A stretch of 64,000 nt of DNA, from NCBI RefSeq assembly GCF_000621505.1, contig NZ_KK211291.1, forward strand, positions 109,997 through 173,996, in the 5' to 3' direction. Below the pieces are notes generated by a model. The model worked only from the letters and a program-made list of their open reading frames with translations. It had not been told where the DNA came from and did not search any database. Shown piece by piece: positions 25,952 to 35,106 of the stretch. This DNA comes from Ruminiclostridium cellobioparum DSM 1351 = ATCC 15832. GTDB lineage: Bacteria; Bacillota; Clostridia; Acetivibrionales; DSM-1351. How positions within the stretch are numbered: position 1 is the stretch's first letter; each line of letters starts with the position of its first letter. Made by a program: the position numbers and the translations under genes.

Positions 25952-27754
25952 CTATTCCTCCATCAAATTGTGCAAGGGAAGTGTAAGAGACACAAGGGTA
26001 CCTTCCAGCGGGTTACTTTTAATTTCCATTCCATAGGCCTCACCATAAAATAATTTGATCCTCTGATTAATATTATAAAGTCCGATACCGCTTGCGGATT
26101 TTTTATTACGCACCCGGATACTGCTTGTCAAATTGTCCAATTCTTCCCGGGTCATGCCAAGCCCGTTGTCAGAGATATCAATTAACAAAAGTTCATCCCC
26201 CTTTGTTTTCACTTCAATAACGATCTGTCCACGGGCTTCAGTGCCTTCCAGACCGTGCAGGATGGCGTTTTCCACTATGGGCTGCAGCAGGAGGGGGAGG
26301 ATCTGGTAGTCTTCCGGATCTATGTTCTCCTCCACCTTTAATGTATAGTTGACGCGGTCATTAAATCTCAGCTTTTGTATGGTCAGATAAATTGATATGT
26401 AATCCAGTTCCTTTTTTAATGTGGTGGAGGAGGTGCCGGTATTCTCCAGCACATAATGCATGGATTTGCCCAATAATTTGATGACATTGGCCACTTCCGG
26501 ATTTCCCTCTGTGAGTGCCTTCATACGTATGGTCTCCAGAGTATTATACAGGAAATGCGGATTTATCTGACTTGCCAGCATTTTAAACTCCATCTTCTGC
26601 TGCTGGTTTTTTAATATCTCTTCCTGTATCTTTGCCTCATACATCCTGGCATCCATCTGCTGTATGCTCTGTATCATCACTTTCAGATCGGAGTAAACTT
26701 CGGATATTTCATCCTCCCCTTTAAAATCGTCGATAATATGATAATTGCCGCTGCATACCTTGTGCATCTCTCCGCGCAGGGTGACAATACGTGAGCTGAA
26801 CTTGTTGGTAAAGTAGATAATCAGTAAAACAGGCAGTGCCGAGGCAAAAAGCAGGGTGGAGGTACATATTAAAATTATATTATTAATGTCGGGCAGAGCA
26901 TCAAAATCCAGAGTGGTCATATAAATCCGGTCTTTAGATGAATAGGGCAGGAGAGTGGAAATATTTGCAATACTCTTTTTGTTTTCATAGGTCAGCTGAC
27001 CTGAGTACAGATATTGTGTTTTGCCGTAGTCAATGGGTATTGTCAGATTTTGCCCCGACAAATTGCGCTGAGTGCTGTAGAAAACAGGATCCTGGTTTAC
27101 CGATACAGTGTTGAACAGAGTGTTGTTCTGAATCCGGTTTTTCAAATAATTATTGCTGATCCTGATTATCAGGACGGCATATTCTTTTGCCGATATGACC
27201 GGTATCCTCCTGATCAGGCATAATTCCTGGGAGACATGGTTCCAGGTGTCAATTGAGTACAAGCTCTTCCAGGAAATATCGGCATGCTGGAGGGCCTGCT
27301 GGTACCAGTCATTTTTTGCCGTATCTTCAGTTGCGGGTATTATGGAGGCGTATTTGTGTATGGTAGGGTTTGTCGTGTACAGCTCTATGGAGGATATAAA
27401 TGTATTCTTATTTATATAATTCTTCACCCTGGTGTAATTGATACAGCTTCTATCAGCCTCTTCCTTGCTATTGTAGCGGGTTGCCAGAAGTGTCTGGAGA
27501 TTTTTGTCGTTAAAGATTTCATCTGAGATATTATAAACGGAAGTTGTTACGTCAAACATGATGGATTTAATGCGGGTATTATCTGCTTCAACCTGGTTCT
27601 GATAATGATCCAGCAATAATCTTCTGGTATACAGTATTAAGAAAAACCCGATGATCAGGATGGGTATCAGGATGGCACTGTAATATATGAAATATAATTG
27701 TTTTTTAACCTTTGTCCTGCTGAATAATTTACCAAAAACAGTCAATATATTCAC
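25952..27754 (-). CDS. sensor histidine kinase, YesM-like
   Basis: This protein has about 600 residues from a GTG at 27754 (AAGGTGG upstream); an ATG at 27775 is possible. The more upstream ATG at 27871 lies before the promoter and is rejected. Domains in order are a membrane helix, an extracytoplasmic sensor of about 270 residues, a second helix, HAMP, then the His_kinase domain with NPHFLYNTLE (phospho-His), PIVENAILHG (N box) and ISDNGLGM (G box). It phosphorylates the response regulator encoded immediately downstream and probably senses the sugar handled by the adjacent transporter. Confidence 0.92.
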   Translation of the reverse strand: MNILTVFGKLFSRTKVKKQLYFIYYSAILIPILIIGFFLILYTRRLLLDHYQNQVEADNTRIKSIMFDVTTSVYNISDEIFNDKNLQTLLATRYNSKEEADRSCINYTRVKNYINKNTFISSIELYTTNPTIHKYASIIPATEDTAKNDWYQQALQHADISWKSLYSIDTWNHVSQELCLIRRIPVISAKEYAVLIIRISNNYLKNRIQNNTLFNTVSVNQDPVFYSTQRNLSGQNLTIPIDYGKTQYLYSGQLTYENKKSIANISTLLPYSSKDRIYMTTLDFDALPDINNIILICTSTLLFASALPVLLIIYFTNKFSSRIVTLRGEMHKVCSGNYHIIDDFKGEDEISEVYSDLKVMIQSIQQMDARMYEAKIQEEILKNQQQKMEFKMLASQINPHFLYNTLETIRMKALTEGNPEVANVIKLLGKSMHYVLENTGTSSTTLKKELDYISIYLTIQKLRFNDRVNYTLKVEENIDPEDYQILPLLLQPIVENAILHGLEGTEARGQIVIEVKTKGDELLLIDISDNGLGMTREELDNLTSSIRVRNKKSASGIGLYNINQRIKLFYGEAYGMEIKSNPLEGTLVSLTLPLHNLMEE

Positions 27755-27803
27755 ACGGTTATTCCACCTTTCCATAACAACTATAACAAATATGTACTTA
27801 CAT

Positions 27804-27832
27804 ATTATAGTAAAAAAAGGAATATACGTCAA
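27804..27832 (-). promoter_or_regulatory. sigma-A promoter of the kinase/regulator operon
   Basis: On the reverse strand TTGACG (27832-27827), a 17-bp spacer and TATAAT (27809-27804) form a near-consensus promoter. It places the transcription start near 27797, which excludes the upstream ATG start of the kinase. Confidence 0.8.
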
Positions 27833-27907
27833 ACCTGGACTGCCGGCGAAGTTATTTATGCGCCACTGCAAATAAAAACCAATAAGAATAAAATTTACAA
27901 TAATATG

Positions 27908-27937
27908 TTGAATTTACATATTATTACATGATAATAT
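27908..27937 (+). promoter_or_regulatory. candidate promoter of the dockerin CE4 gene
   Basis: TTGAAT (27908-27913), an 18-bp spacer and TAATAT (27932-27937) resemble a sigma-A promoter about 90 bp before the start codon. Confidence 0.5.
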
Positions 27938-28029
27938 ATTCATAAACCAACCTTTCCGGAATTATCAAATCAAATTTTCCGATGCGTATGCCATCAAAAC
28001 TTATCTATAAATAAAAAGGAGGTATGATT

Positions 28030-28959
28030 ATGTATAGTTTAAAGAATATTCTCGGGATATTCTTGGTTATCATGCTTGTTGTTGCCTGTGCATTTGTGCA
28101 GACTCCCATGACCAACGCGGAAAGTAATGCGGCGGCTGCAATCCTGTACGGGGATGCCAACGGGGATGGTAATGTTGACTCTCTTGATCTTGCAGCGCTG
28201 AAGTCTTACCTTTTAGGCAGAGGTACCCTGGCAAGCATGGAAGCTGCCGACACCAACGTGGACGCAGCAGTTGATTCCATAGACCTGGCAAATTTAAAGA
28301 AGTTTTTATTGGGACAGATATCCCTTCCCGTGAGAACATATGATAAAATTGCCGCTCTGACATTCGATGACGGGCCTGATACCCAGCTTACCCCTTTGGT
28401 GCTGGACAAGCTGGATAAATATAAAGTTCCTGCAACCTTCATGATGATCGGGCAGAAAGTAAATGATTCCACAAAACCTGTAATAGACAGGATAATCAGA
28501 TCAGGCTGTGAAATCGGAAATCACTCCTGGGGCTATTCAAGTATGACCGGCATGTCGGCCGCCGATATCAAAAAGTCGGTCAGTGACACAAATGCAGCCA
28601 TTCAAAGGTATTCGGGAACTACACCGAAATTTTTCCGCGCACCCAATCTTGCAATAAACAACACAATGCTCAGTGCCATAGACTTGACCTTTGTAAACGG
28701 CGTTACCTGCAATGACTGGATTCAGTCAACCACCGCCCAGGAACGCGCAAATTTAATAATAAACGGGGCAAGGGACGGTGCCATCTTTTTAATGCACGAT
28801 GTCCAGCCGCTGCCACATCCCACACCTGAGGCCCTGGATATAATAATTCCCACTCTTCAAAAGCAGGGTTATGAATTCGTAACCTTAAGCCAGCTGTTTG
28901 AGAGGAAAGGTGTCAAATTAAGTCCCACTGACGATAAGGCATATACTTATGTACCTTAA
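28030..28959 (+). CDS. cellulosomal dockerin plus polysaccharide deacetylase (CE4 esterase)
   Basis: This protein has 309 residues from the ATG at 28030, 6 bp after AAAGGAGGT; the ATG at 28024 touches the RBS. A signal peptide is followed by a type I dockerin with two calcium-binding repeats (YGDANGDGNVDSLDLAALK, then DTNVDAAVDSIDLANLK). The CE4 domain has TFDDGP, the metal-site loop GNHSWGYS, RAPN, a CNDW motif and LMHD. The second His of the usual HxxxH is Tyr here. The enzyme probably deacetylates xylan as a cellulosome component, with peptidoglycan or chitin as the less likely alternative. Confidence 0.9.
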   Translation: MYSLKNILGIFLVIMLVVACAFVQTPMTNAESNAAAAILYGDANGDGNVDSLDLAALKSYLLGRGTLASMEAADTNVDAAVDSIDLANLKKFLLGQISLPVRTYDKIAALTFDDGPDTQLTPLVLDKLDKYKVPATFMMIGQKVNDSTKPVIDRIIRSGCEIGNHSWGYSSMTGMSAADIKKSVSDTNAAIQRYSGTTPKFFRAPNLAINNTMLSAIDLTFVNGVTCNDWIQSTTAQERANLIINGARDGAIFLMHDVQPLPHPTPEALDIIIPTLQKQGYEFVTLSQLFERKGVKLSPTDDKAYTYVP

Positions 28960-29037
28960 ATGACCATGGCTCATTAAAGGCATGCGGGATCAGGGTGGTT
29001 ATCACAATACCGGACAGGTAAATTGAATAGTTGCAAT

Positions 29038-29083
29038 ACTAAAAAGAGGTGTTAGGCCATATAAGCTTATGCCTCTTTTTAGT
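29038..29083 (+). terminator. terminator after the CE4 gene
   Basis: A 12-bp stem (ACTAAAAAGAGG / CCTCTTTTTAGT) encloses a 22-base loop. The right arm itself carries the T-run. It sits 79 bp after the stop codon. The rest of the gap to 29286 holds the palindrome annotated at 29168-29204. Confidence 0.75.
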
Positions 29084-29167
29084 TATGCTGCCGGAAATAT
29101 ACCGTTAAGTAAAATTTCTGTTGTTAAAAGCTTCTTAAAATTCACATGCAAGCAGCTGACAAAAAAA

Positions 29168-29204
29168 TTGAATTAATGGCATAAGTTACGATATTGTAAC
29201 TTAT
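29168..29204 (+). promoter_or_regulatory. palindrome over a possible promoter of the lipoprotein gene
   Basis: ATAAGTTAC (29181-29189) and GTAACTTAT (29196-29204) form a perfect 9-bp inverted repeat around GATATT, which could be a -10 to the TTGAAT at 29168-29173 (16 bp spacing). A dimeric repressor could bind here. No cognate regulator is evident nearby. Confidence 0.35.
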
Positions 29205-29286
29205 TAAACTAAAGGGCTACTAGCAAATAGCAGTATTCTTGTTTAATATAGTAATATATGGGTTTACATGAATAAGGGTGATTTGA

Positions 29287-30039
29287 ATGAAAAAATTCTT
29301 TTATATGATAATTCTTTATTTTTTAATACTTTTGATTCCTGGCTGTACGTTTAATAGTGAAAGCAAACAGGTAGCAGCAGCGCGAAGTTCGGAGACTGCT
29401 TTACAAAATAATCAAATTCCGGTATTATACGAAGATTACAAGGAAGCAACGGCTGAACAGATTAAATTGATAGATAGGGAACTAATAAGTAAAACGGTTA
29501 CCGAAAAAGATGTAAATGATATAAATATATCTATTGTTGAAATGGCTGATGATAAGGAATACTATCATTCTGTGGCAGAAACGGATAATAAGATGTATGA
29601 TCTTGGGCAGGTTTCTTTAAAGAATTTATCAGACTTAAATACAGATCTGGTCACTATAAATACTTCAAAATTCTGCAATTTGGAGCTGATTCGTATTGAT
29701 GGTATTTTGGGAGCGGACTACCCCCAATCAAGTTACTATATGATAAGCAAAAATACTCCAGCTTTATTTCTAAAACTGGGAGGCCATATTGAGGAGACAG
29801 ACATTGATGGAGACAATTCAAATGAAATCATAGTTTCAATCGGCACCCCTACTATTACACAGATATTAAAATGTGAAGGGGCCCAGATAAAAATCGCTGA
29901 TGTTAACAATATTTTAAATAATGCTCTTTCAGTTATTTATGAAAAAAACTATTTTGTCGCATATTATAAGGATCAGCCTAATAAACCTCAATACTTTAAA
30001 TACAATAAAAATGGTTTCAGACTGAAACTTGAAAAATAG
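29287..30039 (+). CDS. lipoprotein of unknown function
   Basis: This 250-residue protein has a very hydrophobic signal peptide ending in the lipobox IPGC (C20), so it is probably anchored outside the membrane. The rest is rich in Asp, Asn and Ser with segments such as ETDIDGDNSNEIIVSIGT, reminiscent of beta-propeller or VCBS-like calcium loops. I do not recognise a family. The following gene, 120 bp downstream, encodes another exported protein; the two could share a transcript. Confidence 0.75.
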   Translation: MKKFFYMIILYFLILLIPGCTFNSESKQVAAARSSETALQNNQIPVLYEDYKEATAEQIKLIDRELISKTVTEKDVNDINISIVEMADDKEYYHSVAETDNKMYDLGQVSLKNLSDLNTDLVTINTSKFCNLELIRIDGILGADYPQSSYYMISKNTPALFLKLGGHIEETDIDGDNSNEIIVSIGTPTITQILKCEGAQIKIADVNNILNNALSVIYEKNYFVAYYKDQPNKPQYFKYNKNGFRLKLEK

Positions 30040-30159
30040 GTGGTCAGCTGCAGCTATAGCAGCACCAGCATGAATAATTAAAAAGCAACTATCCATGTGG
30101 AAAATTAAAAATTGCATTGTCAATAAAGACTACGAGCAGGTATTAAAGGGGAGAAAAAA

Positions 30160-31095
30160 ATGAAAATTGGGAAACCAGGAGTATTTATATTTTCAGCTGT
30201 AGCTGTAGCTGCCATAATTCTGGCCGGGGCCTTGTGTACTTCAAATGGTGCAGCAGGACCGGCTGACAATGAGGATAAAACAGTTATAAAAGCCCCTGCT
30301 GAAACATCAGAAGACAAACTTCTGCAAAAATTAAGGTCCGAATTGCCGGCTGACAGTGTAATTACAGTTTCATATGCGGAGGACTTCAATAAAGACAGCA
30401 AACCCGGGCTGTTTGCTATTGTCAACAAGGGAAAGGATAGTGGAGAGGATATCCTTGACGGCCAGGTGTGGTATGTAAGTGACACCGTCATTGAGAAAAT
30501 GCTGGAGACCAGTATTTACCGGAATTCAACCGCTGTTTGGGATGTGGACAGTCAAAAATTGTTCCGACTGGAAGAGGGATACGGGGGAAGTGGTTCCAAT
30601 TCACATGTTTGGTCGGTGAGAGACGGCAAACCTTATGAATTGAAATATGCCGGTGAAGCTCTGGAGTATGCGGGGAACAAGCAGTTTTATACCTATCCCG
30701 GCGCATTTGACATGCTGCGCGACGGCACAGGCGGTCACACCTGGAAGCCTTACTATCTCTACTTTGATGAAACAACCGGTATGTTCAGGGAATATGGAGG
30801 GATTTCAATAAGCAGAGAGGACTTATTAAAGTTGAAAAATGCATCCGGCATTCTGGATAAAATAACTGAAAAGGGTTTGAAAATAACCGACATTTTTTAT
30901 CGCAGTAATGGAATTATCAATATAAACTATATGGATGAAATCTACAATTTGAACCTGACATTGACTGTAAAAGACGATACTGTGACTGTGGCCGATCCAA
31001 ATTTTATAGATAATCCAAATCTTGACCAGGGCGGTATTTATAAAGCTGCAATCTTTGAGGAAATTGCAACCTACCCTGACAAATTCATAAAATAG
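30160..31095 (+). CDS. membrane-anchored exported protein of unknown function
   Basis: This 311-residue protein has one N-terminal membrane helix (VFIFSAVAVAAIILAGALC) that would anchor it or act as a signal, then a polar extracellular domain. That domain contains a YAEDFNKDSKPGLFAIVN motif, which resembles calcium-loop repeats, and many aromatic residues (YGGSGSNSHVWSVRDG). AAGGGGAG lies 6 bp before the ATG. I do not recognise the family. Confidence 0.75.
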   Translation: MKIGKPGVFIFSAVAVAAIILAGALCTSNGAAGPADNEDKTVIKAPAETSEDKLLQKLRSELPADSVITVSYAEDFNKDSKPGLFAIVNKGKDSGEDILDGQVWYVSDTVIEKMLETSIYRNSTAVWDVDSQKLFRLEEGYGGSGSNSHVWSVRDGKPYELKYAGEALEYAGNKQFYTYPGAFDMLRDGTGGHTWKPYYLYFDETTGMFREYGGISISREDLLKLKNASGILDKITEKGLKITDIFYRSNGIININYMDEIYNLNLTLTVKDDTVTVADPNFIDNPNLDQGGIYKAAIFEEIATYPDKFIK

Positions 31096-31243
31096 GGAAA
31101 TATATGTACTGCTGCCGGCTGCGGATTATATAGTTATAAGCGCTGAATTTTCAAAGTGTTTGGACTTTAACACAAAAGAAAGATATAATATTATTGATTT
31201 AGCAGGAGAAAATATATGTAAATATTTATTAAGGCGGGCTGAC

Positions 31244-31366
31244 ATGTCATTTAAAAATCCGGATAGACTTAAGAAAGACAAGAATAAAGTAAAAAAAGTT
31301 ACTTATGCGCCTAAGATTGGGAATAAAAACATAAAGTCAAAAACTCCCAAAAAACCAAAAGTATAA
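31244..31366 (+). CDS. possible small basic protein
   Basis: A 40-codon frame starts at the ATG at 31244, 8 bp after AAGGCGG. About 40 percent of its residues are Lys or Arg (MSFKNPDRLKKDKNKVKKV...). A longer in-frame start at 31160 has no clear RBS. It could be a nucleic-acid-binding small protein or chance coding. Confidence 0.3.
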   Translation: MSFKNPDRLKKDKNKVKKVTYAPKIGNKNIKSKTPKKPKV

Positions 31367-31387
31367 AGAAACCTGAAAAGTTCATAC

Positions 31388-31710
31388 ACTTTGCTTTATC
31401 TGTATGATTTTTTATATTAACTGGTACTTCCATACTAACTTCAAGCAATGATGGCACACAAAGCGCTTACTTGAAATAGTACGGTTCAAAACAGGTATTT
31501 TATTGCCGTCGCAGCAACTCGACCATCCGGGTCTCGCGTGCTGCTCAAAGTGACCTCCTGTCACTTCGCCGTCCAAAATACTTGTTTTTCACCTACAAAT
31601 TTCAGCAAGCACTTTTAACCGTGCGCACCATTGCTTGAAGTTGTACTCGAGTACCAGTATAATCAGTGTAGCCTATTCAACTGCAAAACTGATATTAACT
31701 GGCACAACAC
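31388..31710. repeat. long-hairpin intergenic repeat, copy A
   Basis: CTGGTACTTCCATACTAACT (31421-) pairs with AGTTGTACTCGAGTACCAG (31639-31657) and the pairing continues inward, giving a hairpin of more than 200 bases. The outer parts carry ends (TTTGCTTTATC left, GGCACAACA right) shared with copies at 45192, 50993 and 60936. The interior differs from copies B-D but, read in reverse, has GGA-loop hairpins like those of copy C. It is a MITE-like element or structured RNA locus; no gene lies within it. Confidence 0.7.
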
Positions 31711-31737
31711 GTTAAGTTGGTGTAAAAGTAATATAAA

Positions 31738-31813
31738 GGCTTGAATATAAATGAGCTGCACCTCCCGATACAGCTTAATCAACATGTGGGAGCCGGTTCA
31801 AAATATTCAAGCC
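31738..31813 (-). terminator. terminator-like hairpin after the CE15 gene
   Basis: GGCTTGAATAT (31738-31748) and ATATTCAAGCC (31803-31813) form an 11-bp stem with an inner CTCCC/GGGAG pair. On the reverse strand it is followed by TTTATATTACTTTT. It lies 50 bp after the CE15 stop codon. Confidence 0.6.
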
Positions 31814-31863
31814 TGATTCTCATTATTCAGATAACTTTAGTGTCTGCGTATTGTAAAGTATTA

Positions 31864-33318
31864 TTAAAATGTCGGAACAGTCCAATCAACCCATTTTGCT
31901 TTATCGAAAGTATAGTTCCTGTCCGACCGGAAGACCTTGGTGTTGCTATTCTGTCCCAGCAGGAATTTCTGTATATAGGCTGTCAGTTCCGGCTGCTGTG
32001 ATGCGGGGAACTGGCAATGGCCGTGGCCTCCCACAGAGGAATAGCCCATGTTGTCGGGTACGCCAAGACCTTCATATGCCATATGTGCGGCAGTTGAAGT
32101 ATTAAAGCAGCTGAGGTTGCCCAACCATGTAAAATCAGGATTTTCTATTACAAGCAATCCACGGGGGGCACACAGAGCCATTAATTCATGGTGGTCATAC
32201 GGCAGTTTGTTTGTCTGGCCGCTGAACTGGTTGAGAGATTTGGCGAACCAGCAATTTTCAGTAATTATCTGGGAAAGTGTCTGAACATCTTCACCGGCCG
32301 CTTTCTGTGCATCGGCGGTTCTCCAGCCCGATGCGCCGCCGTTCCCGGATTCCTGAGGTACGGTAAGAGCAATTCTTTCGTCAAAGGCGCCGATGGCAAG
32401 TGCTCCCTTTCCATTGCGGGAACCGCCTGTTACACCCAGCTTTTTCGGGTCGATTCTCGCTGCCGGAGTCATTTCCAACGCGTCTATCAGACAGTCCACA
32501 CCCCAGGCCCATGTGATCAATGCACCGGCATCGTAACTGCTTCCATACAGGTCAAAGAATTTACCCTGTCCCCTGGAACCGGCGTTATCTTCCTTTCCGA
32601 TCTGGTCGGCAGGAAAAGTTATCAAGGCAACCCCCAATTTGAGTATCTCTGAGGTATTAAGTGTGTTCATATTTACACCTATCATAGCGGGATAAGGGGC
32701 TGTACCGGTAGTTGGATACTGGATTGCACAGCTAAAGGAAATTGATTTTCCGTTTTGGCTGCAGGTTACCGTTATTGAGTTGTTATTAAAGGAGCCTGTG
32801 ACAGTCTGCGGTTTCGGCGGTTTTACACCAAATTCGAAGGCCTGGGCCAAGGCTGAGATTTCGGCACGGCGGGCTGTCCACTGGCTCTTGCTTGTAATAC
32901 GAGTACCTTTCTTGCTGCCGGTCTTAAACATAAAGGGGTCGGGAAGTTTGGCATTTGGCTGCAATGAATCAAAGGAAGGGATTTGTATCGGTTCCAGAGG
33001 TTCTCCGACAGGCAACCCGTCAATGGTTCCCAGCAGGAATTGTTTTAAATATGACATATCGATTGCATCTATGCTGCCGCTCAAGTCCACATCAGCAGCT
33101 TCTTTCCCCTGTCCGCCCGGAAAAGTGCTGATCTTTCCGAGCAAGTATTCTTTCATTAATGAAAGGTCAATAGCATTAACTTCCCTATCGCCGTTCAGGT
33201 CTCCATAAACCAGATCTGATGCCATGCGGACATCAGGCATTGCCAATAGACATACCGAAATTGATATACAAACTAAAAACGCTATGAACCTTTTGATACT
33301 TCTTAATTGCACGTACAT
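31864..33318 (-). CDS. cellulosomal dockerin plus glucuronoyl esterase (CE15)
   Basis: This 484-residue protein has a signal peptide (to ~34) and an N-terminal type I dockerin with two repeats (YGDLNGDREVNAIDLSLMK; VDLSGSIDAIDMSYLK). The CE15 alpha/beta-hydrolase domain (~115-484) has the nucleophile motif GGSRNGKGA (S300), E323 in VPQESG, 23 residues further as in characterised enzymes, and a His in GGHGHCQF (probably H434). CE15 enzymes split ester links between lignin and 4-O-methylglucuronic acid on xylan. AGGAGGTAAAATTT precedes the ATG. Together with the CE4 enzyme it indicates a cellulosome that debranches xylan. Confidence 0.92.
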   Translation of the reverse strand: MYVQLRSIKRFIAFLVCISISVCLLAMPDVRMASDLVYGDLNGDREVNAIDLSLMKEYLLGKISTFPGGQGKEAADVDLSGSIDAIDMSYLKQFLLGTIDGLPVGEPLEPIQIPSFDSLQPNAKLPDPFMFKTGSKKGTRITSKSQWTARRAEISALAQAFEFGVKPPKPQTVTGSFNNNSITVTCSQNGKSISFSCAIQYPTTGTAPYPAMIGVNMNTLNTSEILKLGVALITFPADQIGKEDNAGSRGQGKFFDLYGSSYDAGALITWAWGVDCLIDALEMTPAARIDPKKLGVTGGSRNGKGALAIGAFDERIALTVPQESGNGGASGWRTADAQKAAGEDVQTLSQIITENCWFAKSLNQFSGQTNKLPYDHHELMALCAPRGLLVIENPDFTWLGNLSCFNTSTAAHMAYEGLGVPDNMGYSSVGGHGHCQFPASQQPELTAYIQKFLLGQNSNTKVFRSDRNYTFDKAKWVDWTVPTF

Positions 33319-33653
33319 AAATTTTACCTCCTGTATTTTTTAATGTCAATTTTCTAAATAAACCTGAACAGGTTATACATTTTGCCGGTTTATTTTAATC
33401 ATTGGTTTTTTATGTATCAGTAGAAAATGGAGGAATATATTACAAAAAAATTCATTACGTGAACAGCTTGTCCCGATTAATACAAATGATAATTCATTTC
33501 AGAATTTTCAAATCTCATTTATAAAGCTGAAGCAGTAAAAGATATACAGTAAAATAGATGTAAAAACACCTGCGCTGTCATTCTCCTGATTTTTTACCTT
33601 TACCTTTTAACACCGTATTTAGATTTCATACGTATTTAATAGAGTATGTACAT

Positions 33654-33764
33654 TTAAGTCTTGTCCTGCATGTTAATCACCCCCTTTTCATGAAACCCGG
33701 CAAAACGGCTGCATATGGCTGAGGATAGCCTTTTATGAAATTAACAGGATTTTACCGGGAGTTT
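33654..33764 (-). promoter_or_regulatory. structured leader with mini-ORF upstream of the CE15 gene
   Basis: On the reverse strand CCCGGTAAAA and TTTTGCCGGG (33759-33750 and 33705-33696) pair over 10 bp with one U-G wobble. On the other strand the wobble becomes a C-A mismatch, favouring transcription toward the CE15 gene. An inner GGCT/AGCC hairpin is present. Directly after it comes a very strong ribosome site (AAGGGGGTGATTAAC) and a five-codon ORF, MQDKT, at 33671-33654. It could be a regulatory leader. The remaining DNA of the 628-bp gap (33319-33946) shows nothing else that I can name. Confidence 0.35.
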
Positions 33765-33946
33765 TACAGAATTTGGTAACAAGAGTATATCATATTAGAT
33801 ACGGCATGTAAATTAAAATATACCTGTAGTCCGGATTCCTTATGTATACGCATAAATGTATAATATTTTAAAAGGGCATTGGCAGTCAAGATAAAATACC
33901 GGTCTCATGTTATGCTTTATTTAAGCCAAATAAGGAGGTAAATCTT

Positions 33947-34846
33947 ATGCACGCATGGGAACAGATACAAAAAACCGTAGACTATATTGAGGAACACATT
34001 TCTGAAGAAATCAAAATTGAAACTTTAGCACAGCTTGCATCGCTGTCTCAGTTCTATTACCAGAGATTGTTCTGCAGACTGGTAAAGAAACCAGTAAATG
34101 AGTACATCAAGCTGAGAAGGCTGGCCAGAGCATCGGAAGCACTGTTTAACAGGGAAGAAAAGATTCTGGATATCGCGTTGGATTTTGGCTTTTCTTCACA
34201 CGAAATATTTACCCGTAATTTTAAAAGTGCTTTCGGAATGACACCCGAAGAATTCCGGTCGAAGCCTGTGAGACTAAATAATTATGTAAAACCGCAATTA
34301 CTTTTGAATTACACACTTGTTGATGAAAATGTACCCCTCATTACCGATGGAATTATTCTTGAAATCACCCGAAAAAGGATAACCGCTCCACAATACTTTG
34401 CGGGACTTACGGCAGAAGAACCCATTGAACAGATGCCTGGCGGCGGAGGGACAGGAATAGATACACTTGGGGCACTATGGGACAGCTTTCATGCTGCAAA
34501 GGCCGGAATACCCGGAATACAACCTGACGGTGCCGAACTTGGTGTAACTTTTCCGGGAACCAGAAAAGGCTGCTATCGCTACTTCGCTGGTGCTGAGGCC
34601 GTTCCCGGCAGTGATTCCGGAGATTTCACAGACTGGGTCCTGCGAGAGGGCGAATACATTGTATGTCACTTCGAAGCCGAAGACTTTGAGCATCTTGTTA
34701 TGGATGCGGTGTATAAGGCTCACCGATATCTGTTTGAAACCTGGCTGCCGAATCACAGTATGAATGTCAGTCCTTTTGCGGCAGAACGGTACCCAAGTCA
34801 TAGCCCTGATACAACAAGCATGGAAATATGGGTTAAACCGGTATGA
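33947..34846 (+). CDS. AraC-type regulator with GyrI-like effector domain
   Basis: This 299-residue protein has residues 1-105 as an AraC DNA-binding domain of two HTH motifs (IKIETLAQLASLSQFYYQRLF; ILDIALDFGFSSHEIFTRNFK; FGMTPEEFR). Residues ~135-297 are a GyrI/Rob-like small-molecule-binding domain (GTGIDTLGALWDSF... and a final MEIWVKPV). Such N-terminal HTH plus GyrI proteins sense hydrophobic drugs or metabolites. AAGGAGG precedes the ATG. Its target is not evident from the neighbours. Confidence 0.9.
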   Translation: MHAWEQIQKTVDYIEEHISEEIKIETLAQLASLSQFYYQRLFCRLVKKPVNEYIKLRRLARASEALFNREEKILDIALDFGFSSHEIFTRNFKSAFGMTPEEFRSKPVRLNNYVKPQLLLNYTLVDENVPLITDGIILEITRKRITAPQYFAGLTAEEPIEQMPGGGGTGIDTLGALWDSFHAAKAGIPGIQPDGAELGVTFPGTRKGCYRYFAGAEAVPGSDSGDFTDWVLREGEYIVCHFEAEDFEHLVMDAVYKAHRYLFETWLPNHSMNVSPFAAERYPSHSPDTTSMEIWVKPV

Positions 34847-34892
34847 AATATCCGGCGGATTTAAAATGCAGGCAAAGAACGGAGATTATTGT

Positions 34893-34955
34893 ATGGAATG
34901 GAGTAAAATATATGGTCCGGACAATCAGCCCGGATTAGATGACATAAGTAAATGA
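34893..34955 (+). pseudogene. possible truncated ORF after the AraC/GyrI gene
   Basis: A 20-codon frame (MEWSKIYGPDNQPGLDDISK) with GGAG 9 bp upstream stops abruptly. It resembles the opening of a longer conserved protein, possibly a DUF3788-type one, from memory only. It is probably a remnant. Confidence 0.25.
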
Positions 34956-35106
34956 TAAATGTTACGGATCATATGATTCTAAATGATGTAACAAAACTGA
35001 TAGGGATTAGGGCAGGGTCAAAGTAAATAAGAGAATAACAAGTTTGCTGCATTTATTCCTCACAGAAATTTAATTTTATGAAAATCAGTTAAGCCTCATG
35101 CAGAGT

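Noticed and set aside
27776-27871. N-terminal extension of the YesM-like kinase from the ATG at 27871
   Set aside because: A consensus promoter at 27804-27832 lies within it on the same strand, so the true start must be downstream.
29929-30491. Reverse-strand reading frames over the lipoprotein and exported-protein genes
   Set aside because: They have no RBS, no family resemblance, and are explained as shadows of the forward genes.
33319-33946. Known riboswitch (c-di-GMP, cobalamin or similar) in the 628-bp gap
   Set aside because: The hairpin at 33696-33759 lacks the conserved core bases of the classes I can recall, so it is reported only as an unassigned leader.
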